Shown: positions 1 to 6,981 of the stretch, piece after piece
Numbering within the stretch: the first letter of the stretch is position 1
How the letters are laid out: each line of letters opens with the position of its first letter
NCBI GenBank assembly: GCA_029556005.1
Contig: JAKQGT010000272.1
Span: 1-12,267 of the forward strand
Length of the DNA stretch: 12,267 nt
Source: Chlamydiota bacterium
Lineage (GTDB): Bacteria > Chlamydiota > Chlamydiia > Chlamydiales > Simkaniaceae
Direction: 5' to 3'
Made by a program: the position numbers and the translations under genes
The notes under the pieces: model-generated
Told to the model about the DNA's origin: nothing
The model's database searches: none
Seen by the model: the letters and a program-made list of their open reading frames with translations, nothing else

Positions 1-915
1 ATTTTGATAACGTTTTTTGGGATCAATATGCATGCATTTGAGAGCGATACGTGCCAGATGGGGAGTGATTTCTCGATAAGGGGCGATTTCTTGGGGATCT
101 AGGGGTTTCTCAACCCCCTCTTCTCGCAGTTGCTTCCGCCACTCTTTTAGGGTGGCGGGGCGTTTAAAAGGAAAGTGAAGAGTTAAAATGTAATGGAGGG
201 TAGCTCCTAAAGAGTAAATATCTGTTAAGACACTGGAAGTTGCCCCAAAAGCCCGTTCAGGGGCCATAAATTCAACCGTACCCACTGTTTTTCCCGGTTT
301 TGTGAGCCCCCCTAGTACCTGTTTTTCCTCCTCTTTCTGTTTTTTTTCTTCATTTTCCTCTTTCTCCACATTTTCTATTTTTGTAGCGACACCCCAGTCT
401 AAAATCATGACCTCATTAAATTTTCCCACAATAATATTTTCTGGCTTGATATCCCGATGGAGAAATCCTTTCGAGTGAGAGTATTGGATCGCATTGCAGA
501 TATTTAAAAACATGAGCATTAAAGTTTGGATCGAAGAGCCGATAGGGTAAGGAGGGAGGCCATGTTCAATGGCAAACCGTGTTTTCCCTAAAATAGCACG
601 CAATGTCTGTCCTTCAATGTAGGGCATGGTGTAATAGATGGTCTCTTCTTCTTCATGGAGGTCATAGACAGGGATAATAGAGGGATGGGGAAGTTGAGCG
701 GCGATACGGGGCTCATTTAAAAAGCGATTGCGCAAAATTTCTTTTGTTGCATGGTTGGGCAAGATGCGTTTAAGGGCAACGATGCGTTCACATTGAGGAT
801 CCTCAGCTAAAAAAATCTCACCCATTCCCCCCTTTGCGATGAATTTTATGAGCTTGTAGGGCCCCAATTGCATGGGGAAAGTGTATTCTGACTCTTGATT
901 GGATTTCTTTTCCAT
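1..915 (-). CDS. pknD: PknD-type Ser/Thr protein kinase, N-terminal part (C-terminus beyond left edge)
   Basis: This is the first 305 residues of a Hanks-type serine/threonine kinase whose frame is still open at base 1. The glycine loop AKGGMGE is at residues 27-33, the ATP lysine in VALKR is K49, the helix-C Glu is probably E68, the catalytic loop HRDIKPEN starts at 153 (D155), the metal-binding Asp is in DWG (173-175, replacing DFG) and MAPE ends at 220. The phrases YYTMPYIEG and PYREI match chlamydial PknD as I remember it; that protein is about 930 residues, so most of the C-terminal part would lie outside. No membrane segment is visible in the part present. A Lys/Glu-rich stretch (about 181-200) sits in the activation segment. 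The start ATG is at 915-913; M15 is an alternative, aligning better with the short N-terminus of the Chlamydia protein. Neither has a well-placed ribosome site. A weak promoter (TTTTGA, 16 bp, CATAAT; bases 987-960 on the minus strand) lies partly inside the neighbouring palindrome. Confidence 0.93.
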   Translation of the reverse strand, partial: MEKKSNQESEYTFPMQLGPYKLIKFIAKGGMGEIFLAEDPQCERIVALKRILPNHATKEILRNRFLNEPRIAAQLPHPSIIPVYDLHEEEETIYYTMPYIEGQTLRAILGKTRFAIEHGLPPYPIGSSIQTLMLMFLNICNAIQYSHSKGFLHRDIKPENIIVGKFNEVMILDWGVATKIENVEKEENEEKKQKEEEKQVLGGLTKPGKTVGTVEFMAPERAFGATSSVLTDIYSLGATLHYILTLHFPFKRPATLKEWRKQLREEGVEKPLDPQEIAPYREITPHLARIALKCMHIDPKKRYQN

Positions 916-966
916 TGCTTGGACAATAGCAAAGATTTTCCTCTTTCTTCAAAGGAAAAATTATGC

Positions 967-1130
967 TATAGTCAAGCAACTTCAAAAGTTGGATTTTTGG
1001 CTGCGCCAAAGCACCGTAATTTGCCGATCTTAAATGGCTTCATATTTCTAATATTAGGTCATTTAAGATCGACGAATTCCGAAAGCTTTCGCGTTAGCCT
1101 AAAACCAACTTTAGAAATTGTTTGAGTATA
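967..1130. repeat. 164-bp imperfect palindrome in the pknD/trpS divergent spacer
   Basis: The left arm (967-1036) and right arm (1060-1130) are inverted copies of each other. By hand alignment about 57 of 69 aligned positions pair, with three single-base gaps. The innermost 12 bp (CGATCTTAAATG / CATTTAAGATCG) are perfect, and the loop is 23 nt. A third copy of one arm lies at 3586-3649, so this is a dispersed repeat family and not a one-off hairpin. It fills most of the 225-bp spacer, ends 10 bp before the trpS start codon and begins 51 bp before the kinase start, so promoters or leaders of both genes must overlap it. No transposase is linked. It could be a MITE-like relic, a paired inverted insertion of a smaller unit, or a functional hairpin. 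Confidence 0.85.
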
Positions 1131-1140
1131 TTTTAAAGTC

Positions 1141-2142
1141 ATGAGTAAAAAAGAGATCATTTTAACCGGGGATCGTCCCACAGGACCTCTCCATTTGGGT
1201 CACTATGTAGGGTCGCTCCGCTCTAGAGTAGAGCTCCAAACACGCTGCGATCAGTATGTCATGATTGCTGATTTGCAAGCCCTAACGGATCATGCTAAAG
1301 AGTCCAAACTCGTGCGGGATAGTGTTTTGCAGGTGGCTCTCGATTATTTAGCTGTCGGGATAGATCCTGCAAAAACAGTGATTTTTATTCAGTCCCTTGT
1401 ACCCGCCCTTCCCGAGCTCACGATGTATTATCTCAATCTTGTGACCTGGAATCGACTCAAACATAACCCGACTGTGAAGCAGGAAATCCTACAAAAAGGA
1501 TTTGGAGAGAGCGTTCCGGCTGGGTTTATGACCTATCCCATTTCTCAGGCAGCCGATATTACAGCATTTAAAGCGACTCTAGTTCCTGTAGGGGAAGATC
1601 AGCGCCCCATGATTGAGCAAACCAATGAAGTGGTGCGCGCGTTCAATCGCACCTATAATACAGATGTCCTCGTGGAAGCTCAAGCGCTCATTCCCAAAAT
1701 AGCTCGCTTACCAGGAATTGATGGACAGGCAAAAATGAGCAAGTCTTTGGGGAATGCGATCTATTTAAGCGATCCACCCGATCAAGTCAGTAAAAAAGTG
1801 AAGAAAATGTACACCGACCCCAATCACTTGCGGGTAGAAGATCCTGGAAAAGTCGAAGGGAATCCCGTCTTTAGTTACCTGGATGCCTTTGGGACAGACC
1901 TAGATAAAATCCAAGAACTCAAAGCACACTATGAGCGGGGAGGGCTAGGAGATAGCGTTGTCAAAAAGTATCTTCTTGAAGTCCTTCTAGAATTTTTAGA
2001 GCCTATTCAAAAGCGGCGTGCTGCATACGAAACCCAATTAGAGGGGATTATGGACATTTTACGTAAGGGAACTGAAAAGGCCAATGAAACTGCTTCAAAA
2101 ACCCTTAGCGCCGTTCGCGCTGCAATGGGGATTGATTATTGA
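1141..2142 (+). CDS. trpS: Tryptophanyl-tRNA synthetase
   Basis: Class I aminoacyl-tRNA synthetase that charges tRNA-Trp with tryptophan in the cytoplasm. At 333 residues it has the usual length of the bacterial enzyme. The N-terminus carries LTGDRPTG followed by the HIGH-type motif HLGH (18-21). GEDQ is at 151-154 and the KMSKS loop at 198-202, so the catalytic core is complete. The start ATG at 1141 gives the expected short N-terminus, but the bases just before it (TATATTTTAAAGTC) contain no Shine-Dalgarno sequence. The long palindrome ends at 1130, so the transcript is either almost leaderless or begins inside the palindrome. The stop codon TGA overlaps the next ATG by one base, which suggests translational coupling to the phosphoribosyltransferase gene. 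No Trp-rich leader peptide or TrpR-like operator was recognised. Confidence 0.98.
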   Translation: MSKKEIILTGDRPTGPLHLGHYVGSLRSRVELQTRCDQYVMIADLQALTDHAKESKLVRDSVLQVALDYLAVGIDPAKTVIFIQSLVPALPELTMYYLNLVTWNRLKHNPTVKQEILQKGFGESVPAGFMTYPISQAADITAFKATLVPVGEDQRPMIEQTNEVVRAFNRTYNTDVLVEAQALIPKIARLPGIDGQAKMSKSLGNAIYLSDPPDQVSKKVKKMYTDPNHLRVEDPGKVEGNPVFSYLDAFGTDLDKIQELKAHYERGGLGDSVVKKYLLEVLLEFLEPIQKRRAAYETQLEGIMDILRKGTEKANETASKTLSAVRAAMGIDY

Positions 2143-2651
2143 TGAATAACCGTTGGATTCACCAGTATTTACAGCAACATAGGGATTTTCCCAAGTCAGG
2201 GGTTGTTTTCCAGTGGTATGGAGAATTGCTTCGGGATCCGCAGGGCTTTCATGAGGTGATGGGAGCTTTTTGGGAGCGGTATCAAGACTATGAAATCGAT
2301 ACCATTTTAGGGCTAGAGTCTCGCGGGTTTATTTTTGCGGGAATTCTTGCCTATGAAATGGAAATTCCTTTTGTTCTTGTTAGAAAGTGCGGAAAACTTC
2401 CCGAACCTACCCTAGCGCAGAAATTCGAGAGAGAATATGGGACGGACTGTTTTGAAATAGAAGAGCAAGACGTAGGGCGGGCTTTAATCATTGATGATTT
2501 GCTAGCTTCAGGAGGATCGATGCGCGCAGCCTGTCAACTTGTGGAGCGCGTGGGGGGAGAAGTGGTTGAAGCGGCAACCCTCCTAGAAATCGGTGCATTG
2601 AAAGGGCGCGAAACATTAAATGTCCCTTACTTTTCTTTTTTTAAGCTATAG
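2142..2651 (+). CDS. apt: Adenine phosphoribosyltransferase
   Basis: Predicted to convert adenine and PRPP to AMP and pyrophosphate (purine salvage, cytoplasm). The protein has 169 residues, close to the usual APT length. Family hallmarks are FPKSGVVF near 16-23 (compare FPKPGI..F), GLESRGFIF (57-65), the RKCGKLP segment (81-87), EYGTD (98-102) and the PRPP loop ALIIDDLLASGGS (114-126). The last differs from the common VDDLLATGGT only conservatively. The chosen start is the ATG at 2142, overlapping the trpS stop as TGATG; a TTG one codon earlier is less likely. Trp charging and adenine salvage share no obvious pathway, so their co-transcription probably reflects compact packing. The stop lies inside a 10-bp inverted repeat shared with the convergent gene. 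Confidence 0.94.
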   Translation: MNNRWIHQYLQQHRDFPKSGVVFQWYGELLRDPQGFHEVMGAFWERYQDYEIDTILGLESRGFIFAGILAYEMEIPFVLVRKCGKLPEPTLAQKFEREYGTDCFEIEEQDVGRALIIDDLLASGGSMRAACQLVERVGGEVVEAATLLEIGALKGRETLNVPYFSFFKL

Positions 2652-2686
2652 CTAAATCATTCCATTTTTAAACTGCTTTAGCTATA
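2647..2686. repeat. Inverted repeat covering both convergent stop codons
   Basis: TATAGCTAAA (2647-2656) and TTTAGCTATA (2677-2686) are perfect 10-bp inverted arms around a 20-nt loop. The left arm contains the apt stop and the right arm contains the stop of the opposing amidohydrolase gene. It could slow transcription in both directions. However, the stem is AT-rich and neither strand has a U-tract after it, so it is not a standard intrinsic terminator. The word CTATAGCTAAAT of the left side recurs at 3573-3584. Confidence 0.5.
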
Positions 2687-3415
2687 AAACTCTAGAGCAT
2701 TCTTCCAAAGAATTTTTTCCGCCTCTTCCTGCGAAAAGTTTTCCTGAATCAACGTGAGATCCTCTCGAGAAAAAGGGCGCTTAGCGCGCGTAGAGGGGAG
2801 ATCTGTACCAAAAAGGAGGCTATCGGGATTTTCTGCATAGATTTTTTTTAGAGCGGGAAGCACTTCAAAATCGACACGCCCAAATCCGCTCGCTTTGATT
2901 TTGCCCCCTTTGGCGGCTAACTCCAGAAGCGCCGGAAGCCCCCTATTTGAAAGTCCTAAATGGTCGATCGAAACAGCCGGAAGGTTTTTTAATCGAGGCA
3001 TCAGGGGGGTAAGCTCAGAGGAGTCTATATAAAGCTCGACATGCCATCTTGTGAGATCATAGATGCGCTGGGCAAAGGTTTCCAAGTGATCCAGGGTTTC
3101 CGATCCCCCCCGTTTCATATTAAAACGGACAGCACGTACACCCAAAGTATAAAGCCGGATAATTTCCAAGTCACTGATCGAATGGGGAGCTTGAATGACA
3201 CCTACGAATTGAGGCCCTAACGTCTTCAAAGCACTCTCTAGGTAGGTTGTGTCAAATCCTTGAAACGATCCCGAAACAATAGCACCTCCCTGGATTCCCA
3301 GCTTTTTCATCCATTTAGCGTAATCCTTTGTCGTAAAAGGTTCAGGAAAAAATCCTTGATTTTCCTGGAGCGGAAAAGCAGGGTCAATGATGTGAAAATG
3401 GGCATCAAAAAGCAT
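2678..3415 (-). CDS. Amidohydrolase-2 family metal-dependent hydrolase (COG3618/PDC-lactonase type)
   Basis: A 245-residue TIM-barrel hydrolase of the amidohydrolase-2 group (PF04909 type). Visible signatures are the N-terminal metal motif DAHFH (H6, H8), a GVRAVRFN strand near 92-99, SIDHLG (149-154) and FGTDLPSTRAKRP (202-213) with the conserved barrel Asp D205. The C-terminal helix EEAEKILWKNALEFY (230-244) has the NA pattern usual at the end of these enzymes. Relatives include lactonases and decarboxylases such as 2-pyrone-4,6-dicarboxylate lactonase, but the substrate here cannot be read from the sequence. There is no signal peptide, so it should be cytoplasmic. It is a single gene, convergent with apt and with its own upstream spacer; a possible -10 (TATGAT) lies just upstream of the ATG, and no clear ribosome site is present. 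TatD-type DNase is a less likely alternative. Confidence 0.85.
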   Translation of the reverse strand: MLFDAHFHIIDPAFPLQENQGFFPEPFTTKDYAKWMKKLGIQGGAIVSGSFQGFDTTYLESALKTLGPQFVGVIQAPHSISDLEIIRLYTLGVRAVRFNMKRGGSETLDHLETFAQRIYDLTRWHVELYIDSSELTPLMPRLKNLPAVSIDHLGLSNRGLPALLELAAKGGKIKASGFGRVDFEVLPALKKIYAENPDSLLFGTDLPSTRAKRPFSREDLTLIQENFSQEEAEKILWKNALEFYS

Positions 3416-3685
3416 AGATTCAATTTATCATAGGATCTTTTTAAAAAGAGTTGTAAATTTAGTTTTTTGATGTAAATGACTTATTTTTAGTTGATTATAA
3501 TAATTTTTTGATCGATAGGATGTCATTCTATAAATCACAATTATGCAAAAATGGGAGTTATAGAAAGGAGATCTATAGCTAAATTTATTTAAAATTGGGA
3601 ATTACCGTACTTTGTCGCAACCGAAAATCCAACTTTTGAATTTATTTGAATAGCTCTCAATATGAAGAATTTTTATTAAGGACCA
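3416..3685. other. 270-bp AT-rich intergenic spacer
   Basis: This spacer separates two minus-strand genes. It holds the probable promoter region of the amidohydrolase gene (TATGAT and a self-complementary CTTTTTAAAAAG at 3437-3448), the CTATAGCTAAAT word at 3573-3584 and the orphan palindrome arm at 3586-3649. A GAAAGGAGATC stretch at about 3563-3573 looks like a ribosome site but has no start codon behind it. No RNA gene or credible ORF was found. Confidence 0.6.
3586..3649 (+). repeat. Orphan half-copy of the 967-1130 palindrome
   Basis: This stretch aligns with the reverse complement of the palindrome's left arm (1036 back to about 972) at about 52 of 64 positions with one gap. That includes a run of 17 identical bases (AAAATCCAACTTTTGAA). 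It also aligns in direct orientation with the right arm. No matching inverted partner is visible within about 150 bp upstream, so this copy cannot form the long hairpin. It lies downstream of the ruvB operon's last gene and upstream of the amidohydrolase gene. Confidence 0.8.
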
Positions 3686-4048
3686 CTAGTTTTCTGAGTC
3701 GTCATCAGGAACTTCGAGGGTGGTTTCTTCTTCCTCTTCTCCTGTAGAGGTTGTGACCCACTCTTTACAGACGATGTATACAGCCGCCATAATGAAAAGG
3801 ATGGGGATGAGGATTTTCCAGGAGATATTGAAGTTAGCTATAATGAAAAAACCGACAAAAACAAAGAGGCTGATGGCCGCATCGTGGTAGCGGCCATTGA
3901 GAAACTGTTTCAGGGCTAAAGGAATTCCAATCACAATCATGATTCCTGGCCACCAAGAATCCAAGAAAAAAATGATGGCAAGTCCTACCAGAAAGAGAGC
4001 TGTAGAAAGAGCTTTTGCCTTATTTTTTGCGATGAGAGGTTTGGCCAT
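3686..4048 (-). CDS. Small polytopic membrane protein with acidic C-terminal tail
   Basis: A 120-residue protein of unknown function. After a basic start (MAKPLIAKNKAKA) it shows hydrophobic segments at roughly 14-29, 34-47, 58-72 and 75-93, implying up to four membrane passes. It ends in a strongly acidic tail (EEEEE near 104-108 and DDDSEN at the end). The first half, with WWPGIMIVIGIPLALK, resembles the short membrane modules seen in LiaF/DUF5668-type proteins; this is a pattern impression, not a confirmed match. It starts 5 nt after the stop of the SpoIID-like gene, so it is the third gene of the ruvB operon. Co-transcription suggests, but does not show, a role in the envelope alongside the SpoIID-like protein. 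Confidence 0.75.
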   Translation of the reverse strand: MAKPLIAKNKAKALSTALFLVGLAIIFFLDSWWPGIMIVIGIPLALKQFLNGRYHDAAISLFVFVGFFIIANFNISWKILIPILFIMAAVYIVCKEWVTTSTGEEEEETTLEVPDDDSEN

Positions 4049-4053
4049 GCTGA

Positions 4054-5295
4054 TTACCTATTCAGTAAACGGTGTTTTTTCTTAGCAACTTCTTGTTGTT
4101 TAGGGGAAACAAAAGAACTCTTATGAGCGGAAACGATTGCTTCGGGATAAATACGCATTTTCTCAAGTTGAGTATGGGGGAAAAACATTTGAAGAATTTG
4201 GGGGGCTGTATCCCCACGCTCAGCCATTTGCTTGGCGCTAAATAGGCAGAGTCCAACGCCAGGGCCGACTCCATATCCCTCAAAGGCTGCAACGTTTCCT
4301 TTGATATTCACAGTAAACTCGTTACTTTTAAGTTTCTCTTTTCCGAGAGCTTTTTGGAGGTCCTGAAAACTGATGTCCTCCGTATGAGCTCCATCATGGA
4401 TGCGAGCGGCATAGACCTTTCCAGAGAAATGATCAACAAAAAGATCCATTCCCGTGACCCGGTTTGTTTTGACGACTTTTGCAAGCTCTTGGGTATCGAG
4501 GGTGAGACTCCAGTGAGAGTCTGAGCGAGAGTGGGTCGCAAAAGTAGAGTTGATTCCTTCTGGAGTAGAGGTGTTTTTTCGAAAGATAGCAGCATAACTC
4601 GCTGTTTTTCCTCCGCAGTGCTCTGTCCAAGAACTGGGAAAGGGTTGTTCTTCAAAAGTCATGACTAAGTGGCGTGTATTATCCACAGCACGGTCTATCG
4701 CAAGATTCTGAAGGGAGAGGCCCATTCCCTGGTAATCGATTTCTTGCGCCGTGATGTGCCAAAAAGCTTCATGGTTAAGTAAAGCGGTGTAGTAAGCATC
4801 CGTACGAGCGATGATAGCAAGGGCGTCGAGGACACTGTTGGGTAGAGAGGTTTGGATTTTTGCCGATAAGGTAGATTTGATGAAACTTTCCACATCTATT
4901 TCATTGATAATATTGAGTTTCCCTTCTACATGATAAATTTCAATCGCTCCACGGTATTGCATCCCATCGACGAGGAATGTTGTATCGGGGCTTGTGGGCT
5001 GAATTTGGAGTTGAAAAATACCTAGGAAGTCTTCTCCCCATTTAATCCCTTCAAGATGAGGATGACAGTAGAAACGTTTTCCTCGATGGCCTGAGCTAAC
5101 TTTTTTCCCATTTTCAGGGTTGTAAACGACAAAGGAGCCCCGTGCTTCAAGGAGGATACCTTCTGAATCCTTGGTTAAGAGGACTTTAATGGTCGCGGGT
5201 TTTCCCGTTTCTGCTTGGGCTGCTTTGATTTCTTCAGCTTTAGATGCAAATAGAGGAAAGCAGAATAGCACTAAAAGAATGAGCTTAGACTTCAT
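4054..5295 (-). CDS. SpoIID-like exported protein with altered active-site signatures
   Basis: A 413-residue protein with a signal peptide (MKSKLILLVLFCFPLFASKA, probable cleavage after A20), so it is exported to the periplasm. The body follows the SpoIID/LytB layout: NEIDVESFIK (131-140), DALAIIARTDAYY (157-169; family form EALKAQAVAARTYA), HCGGKTASYAAIF (226-238) and a C-terminal FEGYGVGPGVGLC (338-350) with AKQMAERG (354-361). Classical SpoIID enzymes are lytic transglycosylases cutting denuded glycan strands, and a chlamydial SpoIID homologue has been reported to act at the division septum. Here the catalytic-Glu position of the family's VVPSEMP is Lys (K146 in TLSAKIQ), the His of GHGVG is Pro (P345) and the usual Gln after it is Leu (L351). 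It may therefore bind glycan without cutting, or use another chemistry. The start ATG directly follows the ruvB stop (TAGATG) with GGAG (5307-5304) 8 nt upstream. Confidence 0.86.
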   Translation of the reverse strand: MKSKLILLVLFCFPLFASKAEEIKAAQAETGKPATIKVLLTKDSEGILLEARGSFVVYNPENGKKVSSGHRGKRFYCHPHLEGIKWGEDFLGIFQLQIQPTSPDTTFLVDGMQYRGAIEIYHVEGKLNIINEIDVESFIKSTLSAKIQTSLPNSVLDALAIIARTDAYYTALLNHEAFWHITAQEIDYQGMGLSLQNLAIDRAVDNTRHLVMTFEEQPFPSSWTEHCGGKTASYAAIFRKNTSTPEGINSTFATHSRSDSHWSLTLDTQELAKVVKTNRVTGMDLFVDHFSGKVYAARIHDGAHTEDISFQDLQKALGKEKLKSNEFTVNIKGNVAAFEGYGVGPGVGLCLFSAKQMAERGDTAPQILQMFFPHTQLEKMRIYPEAIVSAHKSSFVSPKQQEVAKKKHRLLNR

Positions 5296-6312
5296 CTAAT
5301 TTTCTCCAATCGTATGGGGACAGGGACGTCCCAGATGTTGATAGGCAAGTTTGGTAGCTTCCCTTCCCCGCTGTGTGCGCTTTAAAAAACCTTGCATGAT
5401 GAGAAAGGGTTCATTCACTTCTTCGAGGGTTGTGGCTTCTTCTCCAAGAGCAATGGCAATGGTGCTGATTCCCACCGGCCCTCCTTGATGGTTTTCAATG
5501 ATATGTTTCAAGATCCGCTTATCCATTTCATCGAGTCCACGGAAATCGATATCGAGCATTTCTAAAGCGGTGCGTGTTGAAACTTTATCGAGTTTGCTAT
5601 CGGTGCGCATTTGGGAATAATCGCGCACCCACTTCAAGAGATTATTGGCAATCCGAGGGGTTCCCCGAGAACGCTTAGCGATTTCAATAATGGATTCCTC
5701 ATTGATATTCACGCTTAAAATCGCAGAAGAACGGGCAAGAATCCTAGAGATGAGATCGGGTTCATAGTAATCCAGTCTACACGTAAAGGCAAAACGGGAA
5801 CGGAGGGGACTACTCAAAAGGCCCATGCGTGTTGTGGCTCCAATCAACGTAAAGCGATTGAGTTTGACTTGGACACTACGTGCTTGAGGGCCCGAATCCA
5901 AAAGGAGATCGAGGGTAAAGTCTTCCATTGCCGGATAGAGATATTCTTCAACCGTGCGATTTAGACGGTGAATTTCGTCAATAAATAGGATATCTCCCTC
6001 TTTTAAGTTGGTTAAGATTCCTGCTAGATCAGCGGGTTTGTCAATGGCAGGGCCTGAGGCGACGATCAGGTTTGTTCCCATTTCGCTGGCAATGATATGG
6101 GAGAGCGTTGTTTTACCAAGTCCTGGGGGTCCATAAAAAAGGGCATGCCCAAGGGGTTCGGAGCGTTTTTTTGCAGCTCCTACAAAAACTTCTAGTTTTT
6201 CTAGAACCGCTTTTTGACCAACAAATTCACTTAAAGTACTCGGTCTTAGTTTCAATTCGAGTTTATGATCCCGTCTTTCCCAGGAAGATTTTATAAAGGG
6301 TGGTTTTGTCAT
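5296..6312 (-). CDS. ruvB: Holliday junction branch-migration helicase RuvB
   Basis: Hexameric AAA+ motor that drives branch migration of Holliday junctions with RuvA. At 338 residues it is full length. In order there are the N-terminal [12 protein letters not shown] (22-33), Walker [10 protein letters not shown] (61-69), Walker B ILFIDEIH (108-115), sensor 1 GATTR (158-162), arginine-finger region LRSRF (170-174), sensor 2 [16 protein letters not shown] (216-231) and the C-terminal winged helix with [10 protein letters not shown] (308-317). All key residues are present. The 9-residue N-terminal lead is typical and the ATG at 6312 is the natural start, although the ribosome site is weak. It heads a minus-strand operon with the SpoIID-like and membrane genes and is divergent from dcd across 105 bp, as dcd and ruvB neighbour each other in Chlamydia. 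ruvA and ruvC are not in the window. Confidence 0.99.
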   Translation of the reverse strand: MTKPPFIKSSWERRDHKLELKLRPSTLSEFVGQKAVLEKLEVFVGAAKKRSEPLGHALFYGPPGLGKTTLSHIIASEMGTNLIVASGPAIDKPADLAGILTNLKEGDILFIDEIHRLNRTVEEYLYPAMEDFTLDLLLDSGPQARSVQVKLNRFTLIGATTRMGLLSSPLRSRFAFTCRLDYYEPDLISRILARSSAILSVNINEESIIEIAKRSRGTPRIANNLLKWVRDYSQMRTDSKLDKVSTRTALEMLDIDFRGLDEMDKRILKHIIENHQGGPVGISTIAIALGEEATTLEEVNEPFLIMQGFLKRTQRGREATKLAYQHLGRPCPHTIGEN

Positions 6313-6406
6313 CTTAAGGGGGCCTTATTCACTTTCGCATATGAAAAAATAGTAGCAAGAAAAGGATTTCAAACGCTATATCTAATCTACAAAAACCGAA
6401 AAATTT

Positions 6407-6414
6407 TAGGTGAT
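6407..6414 (+). promoter_or_regulatory. Ribosome binding site fixing the dcd start
   Basis: TAGGTGAT matches the 3' part of the extended Shine-Dalgarno consensus (GGAGGTGAT) just before ATG 6418. The frame stays open upstream to 6265, but that extension has no family similarity and overlaps the ruvB N-terminus, so 6418 is preferred. Confidence 0.65.
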
Positions 6415-6417
6415 GTT

Positions 6418-6981
6418 ATGTTACAATCTGACCGTTGGATTCGAAAAATGGCGCTAGAAGAAGGGATGATAGAACCCTTCGTTGACTCACAAGTACGCAG
6501 TGTAGAAAATCATAAAATTGTTAGCTATGGTCTCTCTAGTTATGGCTATGATGTGCGCGTTTCCAACCGCTTTAAGGTCTTTACGAATGTACATAACTCT
6601 CTTGTTGATCCCAAACGTTTTACTGAGGATGCTTTTGTCGATATCATAGGAGATGAGTGCATCATTCCTCCTAACTCTTTTGCTTTAGCAGTCAGTGTGG
6701 AATATTTCCGTATCCCACGAAATGTTTTGACCTTGTGTATAGGAAAATCCACCTATGCCCGTTGTGGCATTATTGTGAATGTCACCCCCTTTGAACCCGA
6801 GTGGGAAGGGTATGTCACGATTGAAATTTCTAACACCACCCCCCTTCCTGCAAAAATTTATGCCAATGAAGGGATTGCTCAGGTGCTTTTCCTGGAGGCG
6901 AAGGAAGTCTGTGAGGTTTCTTATGCCGATCGTGCAGGAAAATACATGAAACAAGAAGGGATCACAGTTCCCATGATATGA
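6418..6981 (+). CDS. dcd: dCTP deaminase
   Basis: Converts dCTP to dUTP and ammonia, feeding dUMP and dTMP synthesis in the cytoplasm. The protein has 187 residues, close to the about 190 of the chlamydial enzyme, which it closely resembles ([16 protein letters not shown] near 5-20; [12 protein letters not shown] at 36-47). The nucleotide-binding signature GKSTYARCG is at 109-117 and the catalytic Glu is probably E136 in VTIEISN, followed by [10 protein letters not shown] (149-158). The start is set by a good ribosome site at 6407-6414. It is the first gene of a plus-strand operon: its TGA overlaps the next ATG by 4 nt. The 105-bp spacer shared with divergent ruvB must hold its promoter, but only weak -10-like words (for example around 6379-6389) are visible. 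Confidence 0.97.
   Translation: MLQSDRWIRKMALEEGMIEPFVDSQVRSVENHKIVSYGLSSYGYDVRVSNRFKVFTNVHNSLVDPKRFTEDAFVDIIGDECIIPPNSFALAVSVEYFRIPRNVLTLCIGKSTYARCGIIVNVTPFEPEWEGYVTIEISNTTPLPAKIYANEGIAQVLFLEAKEVCEVSYADRAGKYMKQEGITVPMI

Noticed and set aside
818..1009. 63-residue minus-strand ORF upstream of the kinase
   Set aside because: It overlaps the kinase start in another frame and runs into the palindrome; composition is not protein-like.
895..1125. 76-residue plus-strand ORF over the kinase start and spacer
   Set aside because: Most of it is the palindrome, with no ribosome site and no recognisable sequence.
967..1130. T-box or tryptophan-attenuator leader for trpS
   Set aside because: No T-box consensus, Trp-codon leader or terminator with U-tract is visible; the repeat is shared with an unrelated spacer.
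2647..2686. Intrinsic bidirectional terminator between apt and the amidohydrolase gene
   Set aside because: The AT-rich stem lacks a trailing U-tract on either strand; kept only as an inverted repeat.
3543..3563. Six-codon ORF with one Trp (MQKWEL), considered as a leader peptide
   Set aside because: It has no ribosome site, no downstream gene on that strand to attenuate, and is very short.
3563..3573. Strong Shine-Dalgarno-like GAAAGGAGATC
   Set aside because: No start codon or open frame follows within a usable distance.
4062..4895. Several 65-115 residue ORFs inside the SpoIID-like gene in other frames
   Set aside because: They are shadows of a clear, signal-peptide-bearing reading frame and carry no motifs or ribosome sites.
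6265..6417. 51-codon N-terminal extension of dcd
   Set aside because: It is antisense to the ruvB N-terminus, has no counterpart in known Dcd proteins, and a good ribosome site precedes ATG 6418.
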